Source: Megaleporinus macrocephalus (Eukaryota; Chordata; Actinopteri; Characiformes; Anostomidae). From it: 64,000 bases of DNA. A program made the position numbers and the translations under genes. The stretch spans positions 34,076,747-34,140,746 of the forward strand of contig CM038719.1 in the NCBI GenBank assembly GCA_021613375.1, in the 5' to 3' direction. This document shows, piece by piece, positions 12,395 through 22,918 of the stretch. The notes beneath the pieces were generated by a model that saw only the letters and a list, made by a program, of their open reading frames with translations, had not been told where the DNA came from and ran no database searches. How positions within the stretch are numbered: position 1 is the first letter of the stretch; each line of letters opens with the position of its first letter.

Positions 12395-12621
12395 GATGTG
12401 TACACAAGACAACAGCTTCACTCAGACTGAAGTAGCTAACTAACTAGCTAGTTAATCCACTAGCTAGCGCTGCGTGTCATGTGACTGTACTACGCCAAAC
12501 CAATCAACGAACTTAAACTAAATATGTTTTGTTTTGCAAATAAATGAACTTAATATGCTGAACAACCCACAGGTTGAAAACCACTGTCTTATATAATTAA
12601 ACTTCATGACATATAACCTGT

Positions 12622-13330
12622 GGCACGGTGGTGTAGTGTTAGTATGATGGTGTAGTGGTTAGTAAGGTGGTGTAGTGGTTAGTATGGTGGTGTAGTGGTT
12701 AGTACGGTGGTGTAGTGGTTAGTATGGTGGTGTAGTGGTTAGTACGGTGGTGTAGTGGTTAGTACGGTGGTGTAGTGGTTAGTATGGTGGTGTAGTGGTT
12801 AGTACGGTGGTGTAGTGGTTAGTATGGTGGTGTAGTGTTAGTATGGTGGTGTAGTGGTTAGTATGGTGGTGTAGTGTTAGTATGGTGGTGTAGTGTTAGT
12901 ACGGTGGTGTAGAGGTTAGTACGGTGGTGTAGTGGTTAGTATGGTGGTGTAGTGTTTAGTATGGTGGTGTAGTGGTTAGTACGGTGGTGTAGAGGTTAGT
13001 ACGGTGGTGTAGTGGTTAGTATGGTGGTGTAGTGGTTAGTATGGTGGTGTAGTGGTTAGTACGGTGGTGTAGTAGTTAGTAAGGTGGTGTAGAGGTTAGT
13101 ACGGTGGTGTAGTGGTTAGTACGGTGGTGTAGTGGTTAGTACGGTGGTGTAGTGGTTAGTATGGTGGTGTAGTGGTTAGTATGGTGGTGTAGTGTTTAGT
13201 ATGGTGGTGTAGTGGTTAGTACGGTGGTGTAGTGGTTAGTACTGTGGTGTAGTGATTAGTACTGTGGTGTAGTGGTTAGTACGGTGGTGTAGTGGTTAGT
13301 ATGGTGGTTTAGTGGTTAGTAAGTTGATGT
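12622..13330 (+). repeat. 20-bp minisatellite, ~36 copies, derived from a SINE A-box
   Basis: Tandem copies of GGTGGTGTAGTGGTTAGTAC (19-20 bp, few variants). The unit is the A-box segment of the tRNA-derived SINE head; the array runs directly into the remaining SINE (TGTAGTGGTTAGCACGGTCA at about 13328). The expansion is therefore internal to one SINE copy. Confidence 0.95.
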
Positions 13331-13462
13331 AGTGGTTAGCACGGTCACCTCACAGCAAGATTATCCAGGTTGGATTCCCGGTCCGGGTGGTTCTGTGTGG
13401 AGTATGCATGTTCTCCCTGTGCTTGAGTGGGTTTCCTCCGGGTACTCCGGTTTCCTCCCACC
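13328..13462 (+). repeat. tRNA-derived SINE body downstream of the A-box array
   Basis: A-box GTAGTGGTTAGCACGG, CTCACAGCAAGA, B-box-like GGTTGGATTCCCGG, then TTCTGTGTGGAG, GCATGTTCTCCC and GGGTTTCCTCCGGGTACTCC. Same family as the copy at 3338. Confidence 0.8.
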
Positions 13463-13517
13463 ACGTTTTAAGTTTGATTGGGAAATCCTTTACAACAATA
13501 AATAAATAAATGCATAG

Positions 13518-13583
13518 TGTGGAGTCCCACAAAGCTCAGTTTTAGGCCCTTTGCTTTTCTTTTTGTACATGCCACCAGAAAGC
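13518..13583 (+). pseudogene. LINE reverse-transcriptase fragment, 5' part
   Basis: Translates as C-GVPQSSVLGPLLFFLYM, the conserved GVPQGSVLGPLLF motif of non-LTR reverse transcriptases (L2/Rex-like). Abruptly interrupted at 13584 by an LTR-like insertion; the LINE resumes at 13914. Confidence 0.7.
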
Positions 13584-13913
13584 TGTCATACTCCGCCCTG
13601 TTCCCCGCGTCCCTCGCCTGTTTACGTCCTGTCAAGTCCACGTGGTCTTTGTTTATCTTTTGTCATGTGTCCCTTGGCTCCGCCCACCACCTGTGTTCCA
13701 TCATGTTCACCAGCTGTTTCCGTTTCCCTCTCGTTATCCCGTGTATTTAGTCTGCCTGTTTTGTCCTCTCCTTTGTTGTTCACTGAGTATGTATAGGTCC
13801 GTGTTATGGTGTCTAGTCTGTGTATTCTCTGTCCGTTTCATTTATTAAATCATTCCCGTTATAAGCTTGCGAGTGTGTCAGCTAATTCCACTATCCTGCT
13901 CATCACCGTGACA
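13584..13913. mobile_element. 330-bp LTR-like insertion (TGTCA...TGACA) inside the LINE
   Basis: Ends are TGTCA and TGACA (TG...CA). Flanks are AAAGC (13579-13583) and AAAGT (13914-13918), a near-perfect 5-bp target duplication. An ATTAAA hexamer precedes the 3' end. It shares blocks with 21148-22918 (TGTTTACGT, GTCATGTG or GCCATGTG, CCGCCC, CTCTCGTTA or CTCTTGTTA). A solo LTR is the best reading; a DNA MITE is not excluded. No gene content. Confidence 0.45.
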
Positions 13914-14310
13914 AAAGTGTAATGTCATTTTTCAAAGCTAGGTCAATGAACCGTGTTTCCTTCTCATTGGATTTCATGAAACTCAACATTAAAAAACTAA
14001 AATACTTGATACTAAACATGCTACTTTAGCTTTACATACCAAATCTGAAGTGGGTGTGAACTTAGACTCTGTTTTATCCTGCATGTGCAATCAGTCAGTA
14101 AAGCTGCATTTTATCATTTGAGAAATATAATATATAAATAATGTATGATATATAAATATAATAAGAAATAAGCTTAGACTTTTCTATCTAAGCGACACAA
14201 AGAAACTCACTCATGCATTTGTTACAGCACTGAGTCACTGTAATCTTATTCAGGTTCCTAAAAACAACTCATTCTCTACAGCTTGTACAAAACAGAGCAG
14301 CAGGGTTGTT
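13914..14310 (+). pseudogene. LINE reverse-transcriptase relic, 3' part
   Basis: Frameshifted remnants of the RT C-terminal region: MKLNI-K (13975-13995), a THAFVT-like stretch near 14210, and an LVQNRAAG-like stretch near 14285-14310. Continues the fragment at 13518. Orientation plus, no intact frame. Confidence 0.55.
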
Positions 14311-14446
14311 GTTGTTGTTGTTTGCAGCACATTGCATGGTGCTTGTGTGAAAAGTGCAGATTATACACAACAGGTATCTATGGTCTGTTGTGCAGGCCCT
14401 GAAGCTTTGGGAAAAGATTGGAAACCATACTTGGAAACCAATCATA

Positions 14447-14530
14447 TACAGTGGCAAAAAGTATGTGAATGCTTTGAAATGACCTGGTTTTCTGCATTAA
14501 TTGGTCATAAAACATGATCTGATCTACGTC
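14447..14530. mobile_element. DNA-transposon terminal fragment
   Basis: Contains GTGGCAAAAAGTATGTGAA and TGCATTAATTGGTCATAAAA, recognisable as the terminal portion of a common fish DNA transposon. No transposase remains. Confidence 0.45.
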
Positions 14531-14549
14531 CCATCTAATGTTCTGGAGC

Positions 14550-14756
14550 CAATTCCAGCGTCATCGAGTGGAGGCGGGGTACACCATAAACATATGTGTT
14601 TGGACTGTGGGAGGAAACCGGAGTACCCAGAGGAAACCCACTCAAGCACGGGGAGAACATACACACTTCATACAGAACCACCCGGACCGGGAATCCAACC
14701 CAGATCGACTTGCTCTGAGGTGACAGTACTGATCACTACACCACTGTGCCACCCAT
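14550..14756 (-). repeat. tRNA-derived SINE, minus orientation
   Basis: Reverse complement of the 3338/13328 family: GGAGGAAACCGGAGTACCC, GGGAGAACAT, GGGAATCCAACCC (B-box), then the A-box complement ending near GTGCCACCC at 14754. Confidence 0.75.
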
Positions 14757-15597
14757 GTACAAGTACAATAATAATATGATTGATTACTTTATGTATGTTT
14801 ACATTATGCTATTGAATGCAGAAATGTCAGACACCTATTTAGTGCTCAGAACATTTAAATTCGTTTAAGTAATTTAAATTAATTTTTTATTATTATTGCC
14901 TTTATTTTCTTTTGCTCTCTGATTCGTTTCACTGTTGATTGTTTTTGTTTTTCCTCCCCCCCGACTTATGACTGTATGTACATAAGTATTTACTATTCTT
15001 TATTTACTATTATTATTGTTATTATTATTTTATTTATTTATTTTTTAAACAAAAATAAATAATAAAGTCCCAATAGTCCTCCGAAGAGGGGGGTTGGTTG
15101 GCAGGACCAAAAAAAAAAAAAAAAAAAAAAATATAATTTATTTGCTATTTTTTGCACCACCAATGAGGAACAACTGACTAAATGTCTTTTTGCAGGGGTG
15201 GGAATCAACAGTAAAACCTAAAATGAAATTCATATACTTTTAAATGAACTTAACCAAAAATATATACATATATTTCTGGGTAGCACGGTTAAAAGATAAA
15301 TTAGGACTCTCTCTATGTCTCCCTGTTTTCTGTCTTTCTTTTTTAATTATGAAGACAGGAACACTGTACTTTCACAATGTTCAGTAATCTACTAAACTGA
15401 AAATGGAAACATTGACATCATTCACATATTCATGCTTTTGCTATATCAAATATTGCATCAAATCGGGAATGCCACCGTAGCTCATCAAAAGAATTATTAC
15501 GGTTGTGCCTTCCAGATTGTCCAGTCTGTTTGTGTGAGTCAGGTTTGTATACAGCTTTTAACTGGATGCACGGATGCACGGAAATTGTTGGTTCAAC
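14757..15597. other. AT-rich intergenic sequence with A-tract
   Basis: TTATTATT-rich stretch (14985-15065) and an A homopolymer (about 15110-15131) followed by AT. No gene seen. Confidence 0.5.
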
Positions 15598-15960
15598 CTG
15601 TACTCATCTGTTTGTTGTTTATTTATCATCCCTCTTTTTCCCCCATAGAGTCCTATTCAATTTTGGTCACACCCAAACCTCATAGTTTCAATTAACTTAC
15701 ACCTTCCATACTGCATGTACTATTTTAAGGCAGATCCCTAAACCCTAATCCACAGACATACTGACCTGCACTCATCTATTTGTCGTTTATTCATCCGTAG
15801 TTCCTCCCATAGAGTTCCCATTCATTTTTGGCCGAACCCAAACATTAGGTTTTCGTTCAACCTACAGCCACCAAACTGCCTGTACTCACTCAGGACAGAT
15901 CCCCAACCTCTAATCCACAGACACACCCACCCGCACTCCTCTATTTGTCATTTATGCCCA
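15598..15960 (+). repeat. ~167-bp tandem repeat, 2.2 copies
   Basis: Units begin at 15598, 15765 and 15930 (CCTGTACTCATCT, CCTGCACTCATCT, CCCGCACTCCTCT) and include ATAGAGT, ACCCAAAC, CTAATCCACAGACA. An inverted copy is at 17094-17270. Confidence 0.8.
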
Positions 15961-16799
15961 ACCATCTTGCGTTTGCTTAAGGAAATGCATTTTTCTAGTT
16001 CATGTTGTGTTTGTTACACCGCCATGTGTAAGTTGTGGTAATTGTGTGTGATTGGGCGTTATGTTCAGTCCTAGTATTTATGGCAGCTTTAAGTCTGCTG
16101 GATTCTCCGCAAAGCAGTACAGGGAATCTGTTTTATAGTGAAATCCTGGACAGCTCCGAGATGCCGTAGAGGCCGCAAACAAACAAGACTGCAATCTCTG
16201 AGTCAAGTGCAAGTAATGAGCTATTGATTTTCTGTATCCTGCCACATGGCCTCTGCTGCCATGTCTCTGTTTGGCGCAGTTGGTGGGGGGGCAGCTGGGT
16301 ATGATCCCTGGTTGGGAGTCCAACTCTAGGCCATCTCATCTAAAATTGCACATCTTAATCTGAGTTGCAGAAAATAGAAAACAACGAATCTAACATGGTA
16401 TGATAAGAGCAGCTATTTTCAGAACACGAGTTTTTAAATTCAAGGATAAACAGATTTATGAGCTTGAATCTCTCAGCGACGCCATGAAAATTGGAAGAAA
16501 GAACAAAAATCCCTCTTGAAAACTCACTCATCTGCTTTGAAAATCCTTTTTTAAAATGTGTTGGTTTTATTTAGGGACATTTAGAGAGACTGCAATGTTT
16601 TTTGGAGAAACTCTAAAGCCAGTTTGAGTTGCTGCTTCTGTTGATGTTGCTCGAATTAGAATATTCCCATTTATCACTTATTGCAGAAACACTCAGACAC
16701 TCATTTAGTGCTCAGAAAATTCAAACTTTAGCTACTTTTTCGCTCTACCAAATGCTTTAATAGGTCGGCAGTAGCAGTGGCATAACTTCAATATATGTC

Positions 16800-16869
<70 letters not shown>

Positions 16870-17093
16870 TGGACCATCCACTAAAAAGTCCTTTAGGGAA
16901 CCAGAAGGTTAAAGCTTATTTAATTCAGGTCCAAACCCCCCCAGTGAGGAAACCAGGGGCAACAGTGGCAAGAAAATACTGGGGAACCCATCCTCCTCTG
17001 GTCGACACAGGATAGCAAAATGTATAAATATAACTAGAAATTCTTTTTGATGTCCTGAGGGAAACGCAGGATGGTTGCACAGCTTGAGCAGGG
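15961..17093. other. 1.1-kb interior between inverted copies of the 167-bp repeat
   Basis: Non-coding; includes an (AT)n tract. No transposase remnant seen, so a non-autonomous element bounded by subterminal repeats is possible but unproven. Confidence 0.35.
16802..16862. repeat. (AT)n microsatellite
   Basis: About 30 uninterrupted dinucleotides. Confidence 0.98.
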
Positions 17094-17270
17094 GGAGGAA
17101 TGAGGGATGAATAAACGACAAGTAGAGGAGCGTGGGTCAGTGTGTGAGTACATGCAGTTTTGTGGCTGTAGGTTAAATGTAACCTTAATGTTTGGGTACG
17201 TCTGAAAATGAACGCGACTCTATGGAGGAAAATAGAGGGATGGAAAAAAGAAAAAACAGACGAGTGCGGG
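17094..17270 (-). repeat. Inverted copy of the 167-bp repeat
   Basis: The reverse complement reads CCCGCACTCGTCTG, CATAGAGTCG, ACCCAAACATTAAGG, CCTACAGCCAC, GTACTCAC, TTGTCGTTTATTCATCC, matching units at 15598-15960 in order. Confidence 0.8.
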
Positions 17271-18139
17271 TATAATGAATAGTGCAGTCGTGGTCGGGGG
17301 TCTTCCCTGACTCAGTGTATCATATTTTTCTGCATTGGTAATAATTAGTCTTTGTCCTATTAATTACAATTGAAGTTCAACATGGAATTTTATCCTTTAT
17401 TTTCATAAAAGTGCTGATTTACATATAACATTTCAACTATAAGTCAGTTTGCACATTTGCAAATGAAAGATTTGCAAGTATATTTTAAACTATGACTACC
17501 AAAATGAATTTTCACAAGTAAATGCCATCTTCATACATGTTTATTGAACTGTCTTGTAAAAATAATATAAAAACCAGTTCAAACACGTCATGTTAATGTC
17601 AATTTCTCTTCACTTGGTTGGATGACAAGAATGTTCTGTTTATAAAGAAGTGGGAGACTCAACATCCAACAAATCTGATGCAGGAAGAAGAGGCTGTTTT
17701 CAGTACAGTGGCCAATAAAACTGCTGATCCTGATTCCTGCTCCAGCTAGTCTTTCTGCTCCTCGTTTGCGACGGCGGTTCGAATTACGGCCAGAGGGTTC
17801 AGGTGTTTTTTTACTAGATTTGTTGTGTTTTGAATCGTTATATGTAAATGAGACATGAGCACAGCAACACCTCACACTGCTCAAGCAATTATAGGGCATT
17901 ATGCTCCCTCTCCAATGGCACATGACTTTTCATTGTAGTCTTCAGGAAAACTCCACGGCTCAGCAGAGCATGACATGCCCTTTCCAACGGGCCTTCAGGA
18001 CAGCAGAGATACGGACCCTGCAATCACAAGGCTCCTCTTCTCTTATCTTCTCTGAGGTTCAGACGGCCGGCCCAAATCCAGTATTTGCCATATGCAAATT
18101 ATAACCAGGTTTATTTTTAATCTTGGAAAGCTTGTAAAA
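17271..18139. other. Intergenic sequence, no gene seen
   Basis: Non-coding. The 111-codon minus-strand frame near 17588-17923 has no recognisable domain. Confidence 0.4.
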
Positions 18140-18664
18140 CCACATGAACCCAGACTTTGATAGTCTGGAAAACAACATTAAGTCCAATTAATAGTCTGGA
18201 AAATTATATAAACTCTGATTTTAATAGTCTGGAAAACAACATGAAGTCCAAGTTTTAATAGTCTGGAAAACCACATGAACTCTGATTTTAATAGTCTGGA
18301 AAACCACACAAACTCTGATTTTAATAGTCTGGAGAACCAAATAAACTCTGATTTTAATATTCTGGAAAACTACATGAACTTCAATTTTTAATAGTCTGGA
18401 AAACCACATGAACTTCAATTTTTAATAGTCTGGAAAACAACATGAAGTCCAATTTTTAATAGTCTGGAAAACAACATGAAGTCCAATTTTTAATAGTCTG
18501 GAAAACCACATGAACTTCAATTTTTAATAGTCTGGAAAACCACATGAACTTCAATTTTTAATAGTCTGGAAAACAACATGAAGTCCAATTTTTAATAGTC
18601 TGGAAAACCACATGAACTCTGATTTTAATAGTCTGGAAAACTACATGAACTCTGATTTTAATAA
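18140..18664. repeat. ~35-bp minisatellite, 15 copies
   Basis: Fifteen occurrences of TAGTCTGGAAAAC (one is TATTCTGG), alternating with CACATGAACTTCAA, AACATGAAGTCCAA or CACATGAACTCTGA spacers. Unit length 33-36 bp. Confidence 0.95.
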
Positions 18665-19300
18665 TTTTTTATTATTTTTTATTATTTAAAAAACAATCTG
18701 ATTTACTTGCTGTCTGAAAAAATAAACTTTTAGCCTTAGAAGATTTTAGCCTTATCAACTGCCCCATCCGCTTTTTTTTTAAACCCTGTTCCACCACCAC
18801 CCTGCCTTCTGGGGACCACAGCAATTCTTTATACACACAAATATATGTATATAAATAAAACATACATAAATACATATATGCATAGAAGATACAGGCGATT
18901 AGGTATATTAGTTGATTATTACAGTCAATTTATATATAACAGCATATAACAGTTGCTGGTAAACACAGACCAACACTGATGTACATACATACATACAAGG
19001 TAAGACACTAAATGGGCTTAGACAAACAGTGACACGTAACTAGACATAGAGAAACATTAACACATTTACATAACATGACAGTTGTCATTTGCACACTGCA
19101 AATTTGCAAATTACAAAATCTCATATAGATTAAAATGTATCCCACTATCTCATAAGCAAAATCCAGTGTGCGTATAAGTAAGAAAGCTACTTAAGTAGCT
19201 GTTTAAATGAACCTACATTTGTTTTAAGTTCACTTATACAATAGAAATAGAAAAATAATTGGGCTACTTTCCCGATTTATTCTGCACTGCTTAGTTTAAC

Positions 19301-19303
<3 letters not shown>
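18665..19303. other. AT-rich intergenic sequence
   Basis: No gene or recognised element; short CATA repeats near 18985-19000. Confidence 0.5.

Positions 19304-19391
<88 letters not shown>
19304..19391. repeat. (AT)n microsatellite
   Basis: About 44 dinucleotides, abutting the 5'-truncated Tc1 relic. Confidence 0.98.
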
Positions 19392-19393
<2 letters not shown>

Positions 19394-19816
19394 CCTCACC
19401 ACTAAATATTCCACAGTTACAGAGCGGGGTCAGTTGGTGTTGAGCCGCATAGTACACAGCTGCATCCAAGCCTTACACCACCACAGGACTGTAAAGCAGT
19501 GGAGACGTGTTCTCTGAAGTGACAAAACGCATTTCTCCAGTCTGGGTTTGGCGGTTGCCAGGAGAACGATATTTGTCTGACTGTATTGTGCCGAGTGTAA
19601 AGTTTGGTGGAGGGGGGATTATGGTCTGGGGTTGTTTTTCAGGAGTTAATACTTCAGCAGACCAAGAGATTTTGGAAAATTTCATTTCAGTTTGGGGACG
19701 GCCCCTTCCTGTTCCAACATGACTGTGTACCAGTGCACAAAGCAAGCTTCATGTGGTGAGCCCACATTACATTAAACCCTATGGATTAAAAATGTGTGTG
19801 CAAAGGCAAGTGAACA

Positions 19817-19818
<2 letters not shown>
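19392..19818 (+). pseudogene. Tc1-like transposase relic, 5'-truncated and internally deleted
   Basis: Plus-strand translation around 19530-19660 shows [19 protein letters not shown] and [15 protein letters not shown], hallmark Tc1 DDE-domain sequence, followed in another frame by [11 protein letters not shown]. The segment TTTCCTCACCACTAAATATT at its left joins directly to GAGCGGGGTCAG, so the intervening part is deleted. Same family as the relic at 27238-28005. Not functional. Confidence 0.85.
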
Positions 19819-19912
<94 letters not shown>

Positions 19913-19973
19913 GTGTGTTTGCCTTTGCACATATATCCCATTCCTAATCCATAGGGTTTCATGTAATGTAAGC
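19764..19973. repeat. Inverted repeat flanking an (AT)n(GT)n microsatellite
   Basis: Left arm about 19764-19809 (AAACCCTATGGATTA, TGTGCAAAGGCAA) and right arm about 19917-19973 in reverse complement. Between them lie (AT)n 19819-19896 and (GT)n 19897-19918. The arms are the Tc1 3' terminal segment present twice in opposite orientation. Confidence 0.8.
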
Positions 19974-20984
19974 TATTTTAGATAAAGAGCTTAAAAATTG
20001 ATATCTGTGCTGCACCTAAAGTTGGCTATGCTACATGTTCTTTTTTCGTTCACTTCCTGCAGCTTGCTCTCGGCTGATGCCGTCTGAACACGCCCAATCA
20101 GCTAAAATAGAGCTGACAAGGAGCCATTGGAACTCCCTCAGCTCTCGCTTTCCGCCGGCTCGCGGCAGCCCACGGCATAGACACACCTCAGATGAAACGG
20201 AGCAGTCTTAGCCATACCATATCTAACGCTGATTATCTGGCGAGCAAGTCTTTTCCTATTGGACAAATGGCTGCTGGCAGGCTAGACTGTGATTACTACC
20301 ACTGAGCCAGAGCTAGCTATACTATTCTCACATGTGTGAGTTCCTCAATCAGTGAGCAACAATGCCTCTTCTAGGCTCTGCACACAATTAATTATATTGT
20401 TTATGATTTACCAAACAGTGCACATCATTCCGTTGACCCAAATGTTTAATGTATGTAGCTTCTAGTAGGTCATGGGTATAAAACTGCATGTGTTACTGAT
20501 ATAAAGAAATCAGACTGCCAATTACTGCATTGCCACTACTGGTAAACAGCCTGTTGGCTGTTAAACATTTATCATTCAAAGCTTGCCATCTATATCATTA
20601 ACATTTTGATTAATTTCATTAACCATTCACTCTGAAACCATCCAATTTTTTCTCCCCTCTCTATTTCCCACTTGCATCATATATTTCCTACAACTGCTGG
20701 AGCTTATATGGAGAAATACACTCAGAAAGGACTCTATGGGTACACGCTACGCAGAACCACAAGTACGAGCAAAATAAATTGATCACAAAAGCAAAGCAGC
20801 CTTGAAAACTGCCTTTGTAATACCCCAGCGTTGAAATCTGCATGAATCATGTCTATGAAGTAATACTGGAGGCAGTACTGTGCAGTTTTTAAAACTGTTC
20901 TGAAGTGAGAGGAGGCTGTTCTTTTAATTAGGCAGGCCAGGGTATTTAAAACTGTGGGACAGGAATAAGAACAGAAGAGGAAGC
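19974..20984. other. Intergenic sequence, no gene seen
   Basis: A moderately GC-rich patch (20050-20200) lacks other promoter features. Confidence 0.4.
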
Positions 20985-21147
20985 TTACATACATCTGATC
21001 TGATAATTGTTTTACATAGCCCAGGCAAAAAAAAAAAAAAAAAAATACACTGAAGTATACTTAATTTAAGTGCACTTAGTATACTTAAATGTACTCATGA
21101 TTAATGTATTAAAACTGTGCTATTTATAAGTACTTAATTTGTACTTG
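20985..21147. mobile_element. AAGTATACTTAA-type MITE, left half
   Basis: Repeated AAGTATACTTAA, AAGTGCACTTAGTATACT and GTACTTAATTTGTACTT motifs. Interrupted at 21148 by an LTR-like element; the right half resumes at about 22920. Confidence 0.55.
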
Positions 21148-21356
21148 TGTCACGTCCAGGTCTGTTTTTGTTTACGTTCTGTCATTGCCATACGGTTTCT
21201 ATTTATGTTTGCCATGTGCTCCCTGTTTCCGCCCTTAACCTGATTCACTGTGTTGTCTCCCTCTTGTTAGCCCCAGGTGTTCATCATTAGTTCTTGTTTA
21301 TATTCCCTGGTCCGTGTGCTTTGTCTTCGCGTGGTGTTTTGTCTTACTTCATGTTA

Positions 21357-22730
21357 TGCTGACCTTACACCAAATGATTTTCAAGTGGTTTTATGGTCGC
21401 AGACAAATTTCCAGTGCTGGAATAAAATCATGAGAGTCTTGCTAGAGTAGAGTCGCGCTCGCGTCATCTCGATCATTCAGTGTAAGGTGGTCAAGATTGC
21501 CGGTTCAAGTCTTTTTCTCATCCGAGCGTTCTGATAAAATCAACTGTGTTTAATAGAGGGTTTGTCTTAAAACCTAGTGAGCTGCCTACATAGGCAGAAT
21601 TTACGTCATGGTATGCGCTCCCGACATGTAGACTGTCCCAATTCTTACATACCTTAAACATGCTGTCTACTGAGAAACCTTATTTAGACCTGATTTTAAG
21701 GAAGCATTGAACGCTTCCTCAGCCGCTAAGACAATCCCATGATTATCCCAAGTTATTTTGATTCTCTCTGGTGTTTTAATGTGTTTCTTGTCATATAATC
21801 ACACAAAACAGTATTTTATTATCAACTCTGTAACGAGTCGTTGCCCATTTTGCAGTTTTATATTCGAGCTATTAGCATTTATGGCAGCATTTATTTTTAA
21901 GCCTCGTACTATTGTTTTGGATGCCGGCTGGTAGCTTAGCAAGCAGCTAAACCACTGGTCGCGTGCTGCAGTGGGTGAGAACAAGCCGTGACGCAGTCTC
22001 TCTCTAACTAGAGTCTCAGTAATCTGTTTTATGAGGAGAGATGAGGAGAGAACGCTGCTACTTACACAGCTGCTACCTAGACAGCCTACTTACACACTCA
22101 CTAGGTTTTGAGATACACCCATTATCATAAGTCTGAAGTCTTGGCTCACGCAAACAGTGACGTGAACACTGTTGACAACCAATAGGAGAGCTCTGTTCAC
22201 CACCAAACGGGAAGCCGCAAGGAACGTGCCCCAGCGTGTCGCTTCTCCAACACGGCGCGCGAGGTAAAGAAGTTAGACATGGAGGGGAGTCTGGCGAGGG
22301 TTCGGAAACTGTGGTTCTCCTGGACTGTACAAAAGGAGGAGAAACTGGTGGAGATGTGGAGTCAGCAGGAGTGCCTCTTTGACGTGTCTTCCCATTTATA
22401 CCACGACAGAGTAGAGAAGGAAAAAAGGTGGACAGGAATTGATCTCCCCGATGAGTATGCTATGCTACAACACTGCTGAATGGGGCTACAGTTACGATTA
22501 GCCTAGCAGCTAACCTACATTATAGCTAAATATTGCTAGCTTCAATCATATAAATGGGAAATAATCTCAAAAGGAATCTAGTAGCAGTCTTGTAAATAGT
22601 GACTCTGAAAGACCCCCAGTCTTTGCGAAAATATAGTCTGTAACTAGTCTTTAGATGTGAGAGGGAGTCAGACTTTAGTCTATTAAATGTCTTTTCAGAG
22701 TCTTTTAAAAGTCTTCGTGTATGGTCAGCA
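21357..22730 (+). mobile_element. PIF-Harbinger-type transposon, 1374 bp, with TTA target duplication
   Basis: The left end TGCTGACCTTACAC and the reverse complement of the right end TGCTGACCATACAC are terminal inverted repeats. Each is flanked by TTA (21354-21356 and 22731-22733), the target duplication typical of this superfamily. It encodes a MADF-domain fragment at 22279-22479 but no recognisable DDE transposase, so it is probably non-autonomous. Confidence 0.85.
22279..22479 (+). CDS. MADF/Myb-like domain fragment, Harbinger accessory ORF
   Basis: 66 codons from ATG 22279 to TGA. It shows the MADF pattern of a tryptophan, EEKLVEMW, a short C-LFDVSS stretch, LYHDRVEKEKRW and a following GI. 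In PIF-Harbinger elements the MADF/Myb-like partner protein binds DNA and cooperates with the transposase. The frame stops soon after the first domain, shorter than the usual accessory protein, so it is truncated or a first exon. It lies inside the element with TIRs at 21357 and 22730. Confidence 0.55.
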   Translation: MEGSLARVRKLWFSWTVQKEEKLVEMWSQQECLFDVSSHLYHDRVEKEKRWTGIDLPDEYAMLQHC

Positions 22731-22918
22731 TTAGTGGAAACCTTTGTTGTTGGTAACCTTTGTTTGTTTGAATCTTGTTAGCCTTGTCATTGTTTTTTTG
22801 TAGCAGTTCAAGTTAGTGTTTCTAGTTTCTTTTGTTGTCTTGTTAGAGTTGTGTTTTTGTTTCCTAATAAACTAACTTCTGGCTTGCGCCTGCATCCTGC
22901 CTCCTCGACTCGATTATT

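Larger units (their letters stand above)
21148..22918. mobile_element. LTR-like element inserted in the MITE, itself split by a Harbinger element
   Basis: Starts TGTCACGTCC and has an AATAAA near 22866. Shares ordered blocks with the 330-bp element at 13584-13913. Its two parts, 21148-21356 and 22731-22918, are separated by the Harbinger element. The exact right end is uncertain. Confidence 0.4.

Noticed and set aside
13328..13390. Functional tRNA gene
   Set aside because: A- and B-box-like motifs are present, but the sequence does not fold as a full tRNA and continues into a SINE body.
18221..18418. 65-codon minus-strand frame with repeats
   Set aside because: Artefact of the 35-bp TAGTCTGGAAAAC minisatellite.
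20040..20300. Second promoter/CpG island
   Set aside because: Only mildly GC-rich, few CpGs, no donor or ORF nearby.
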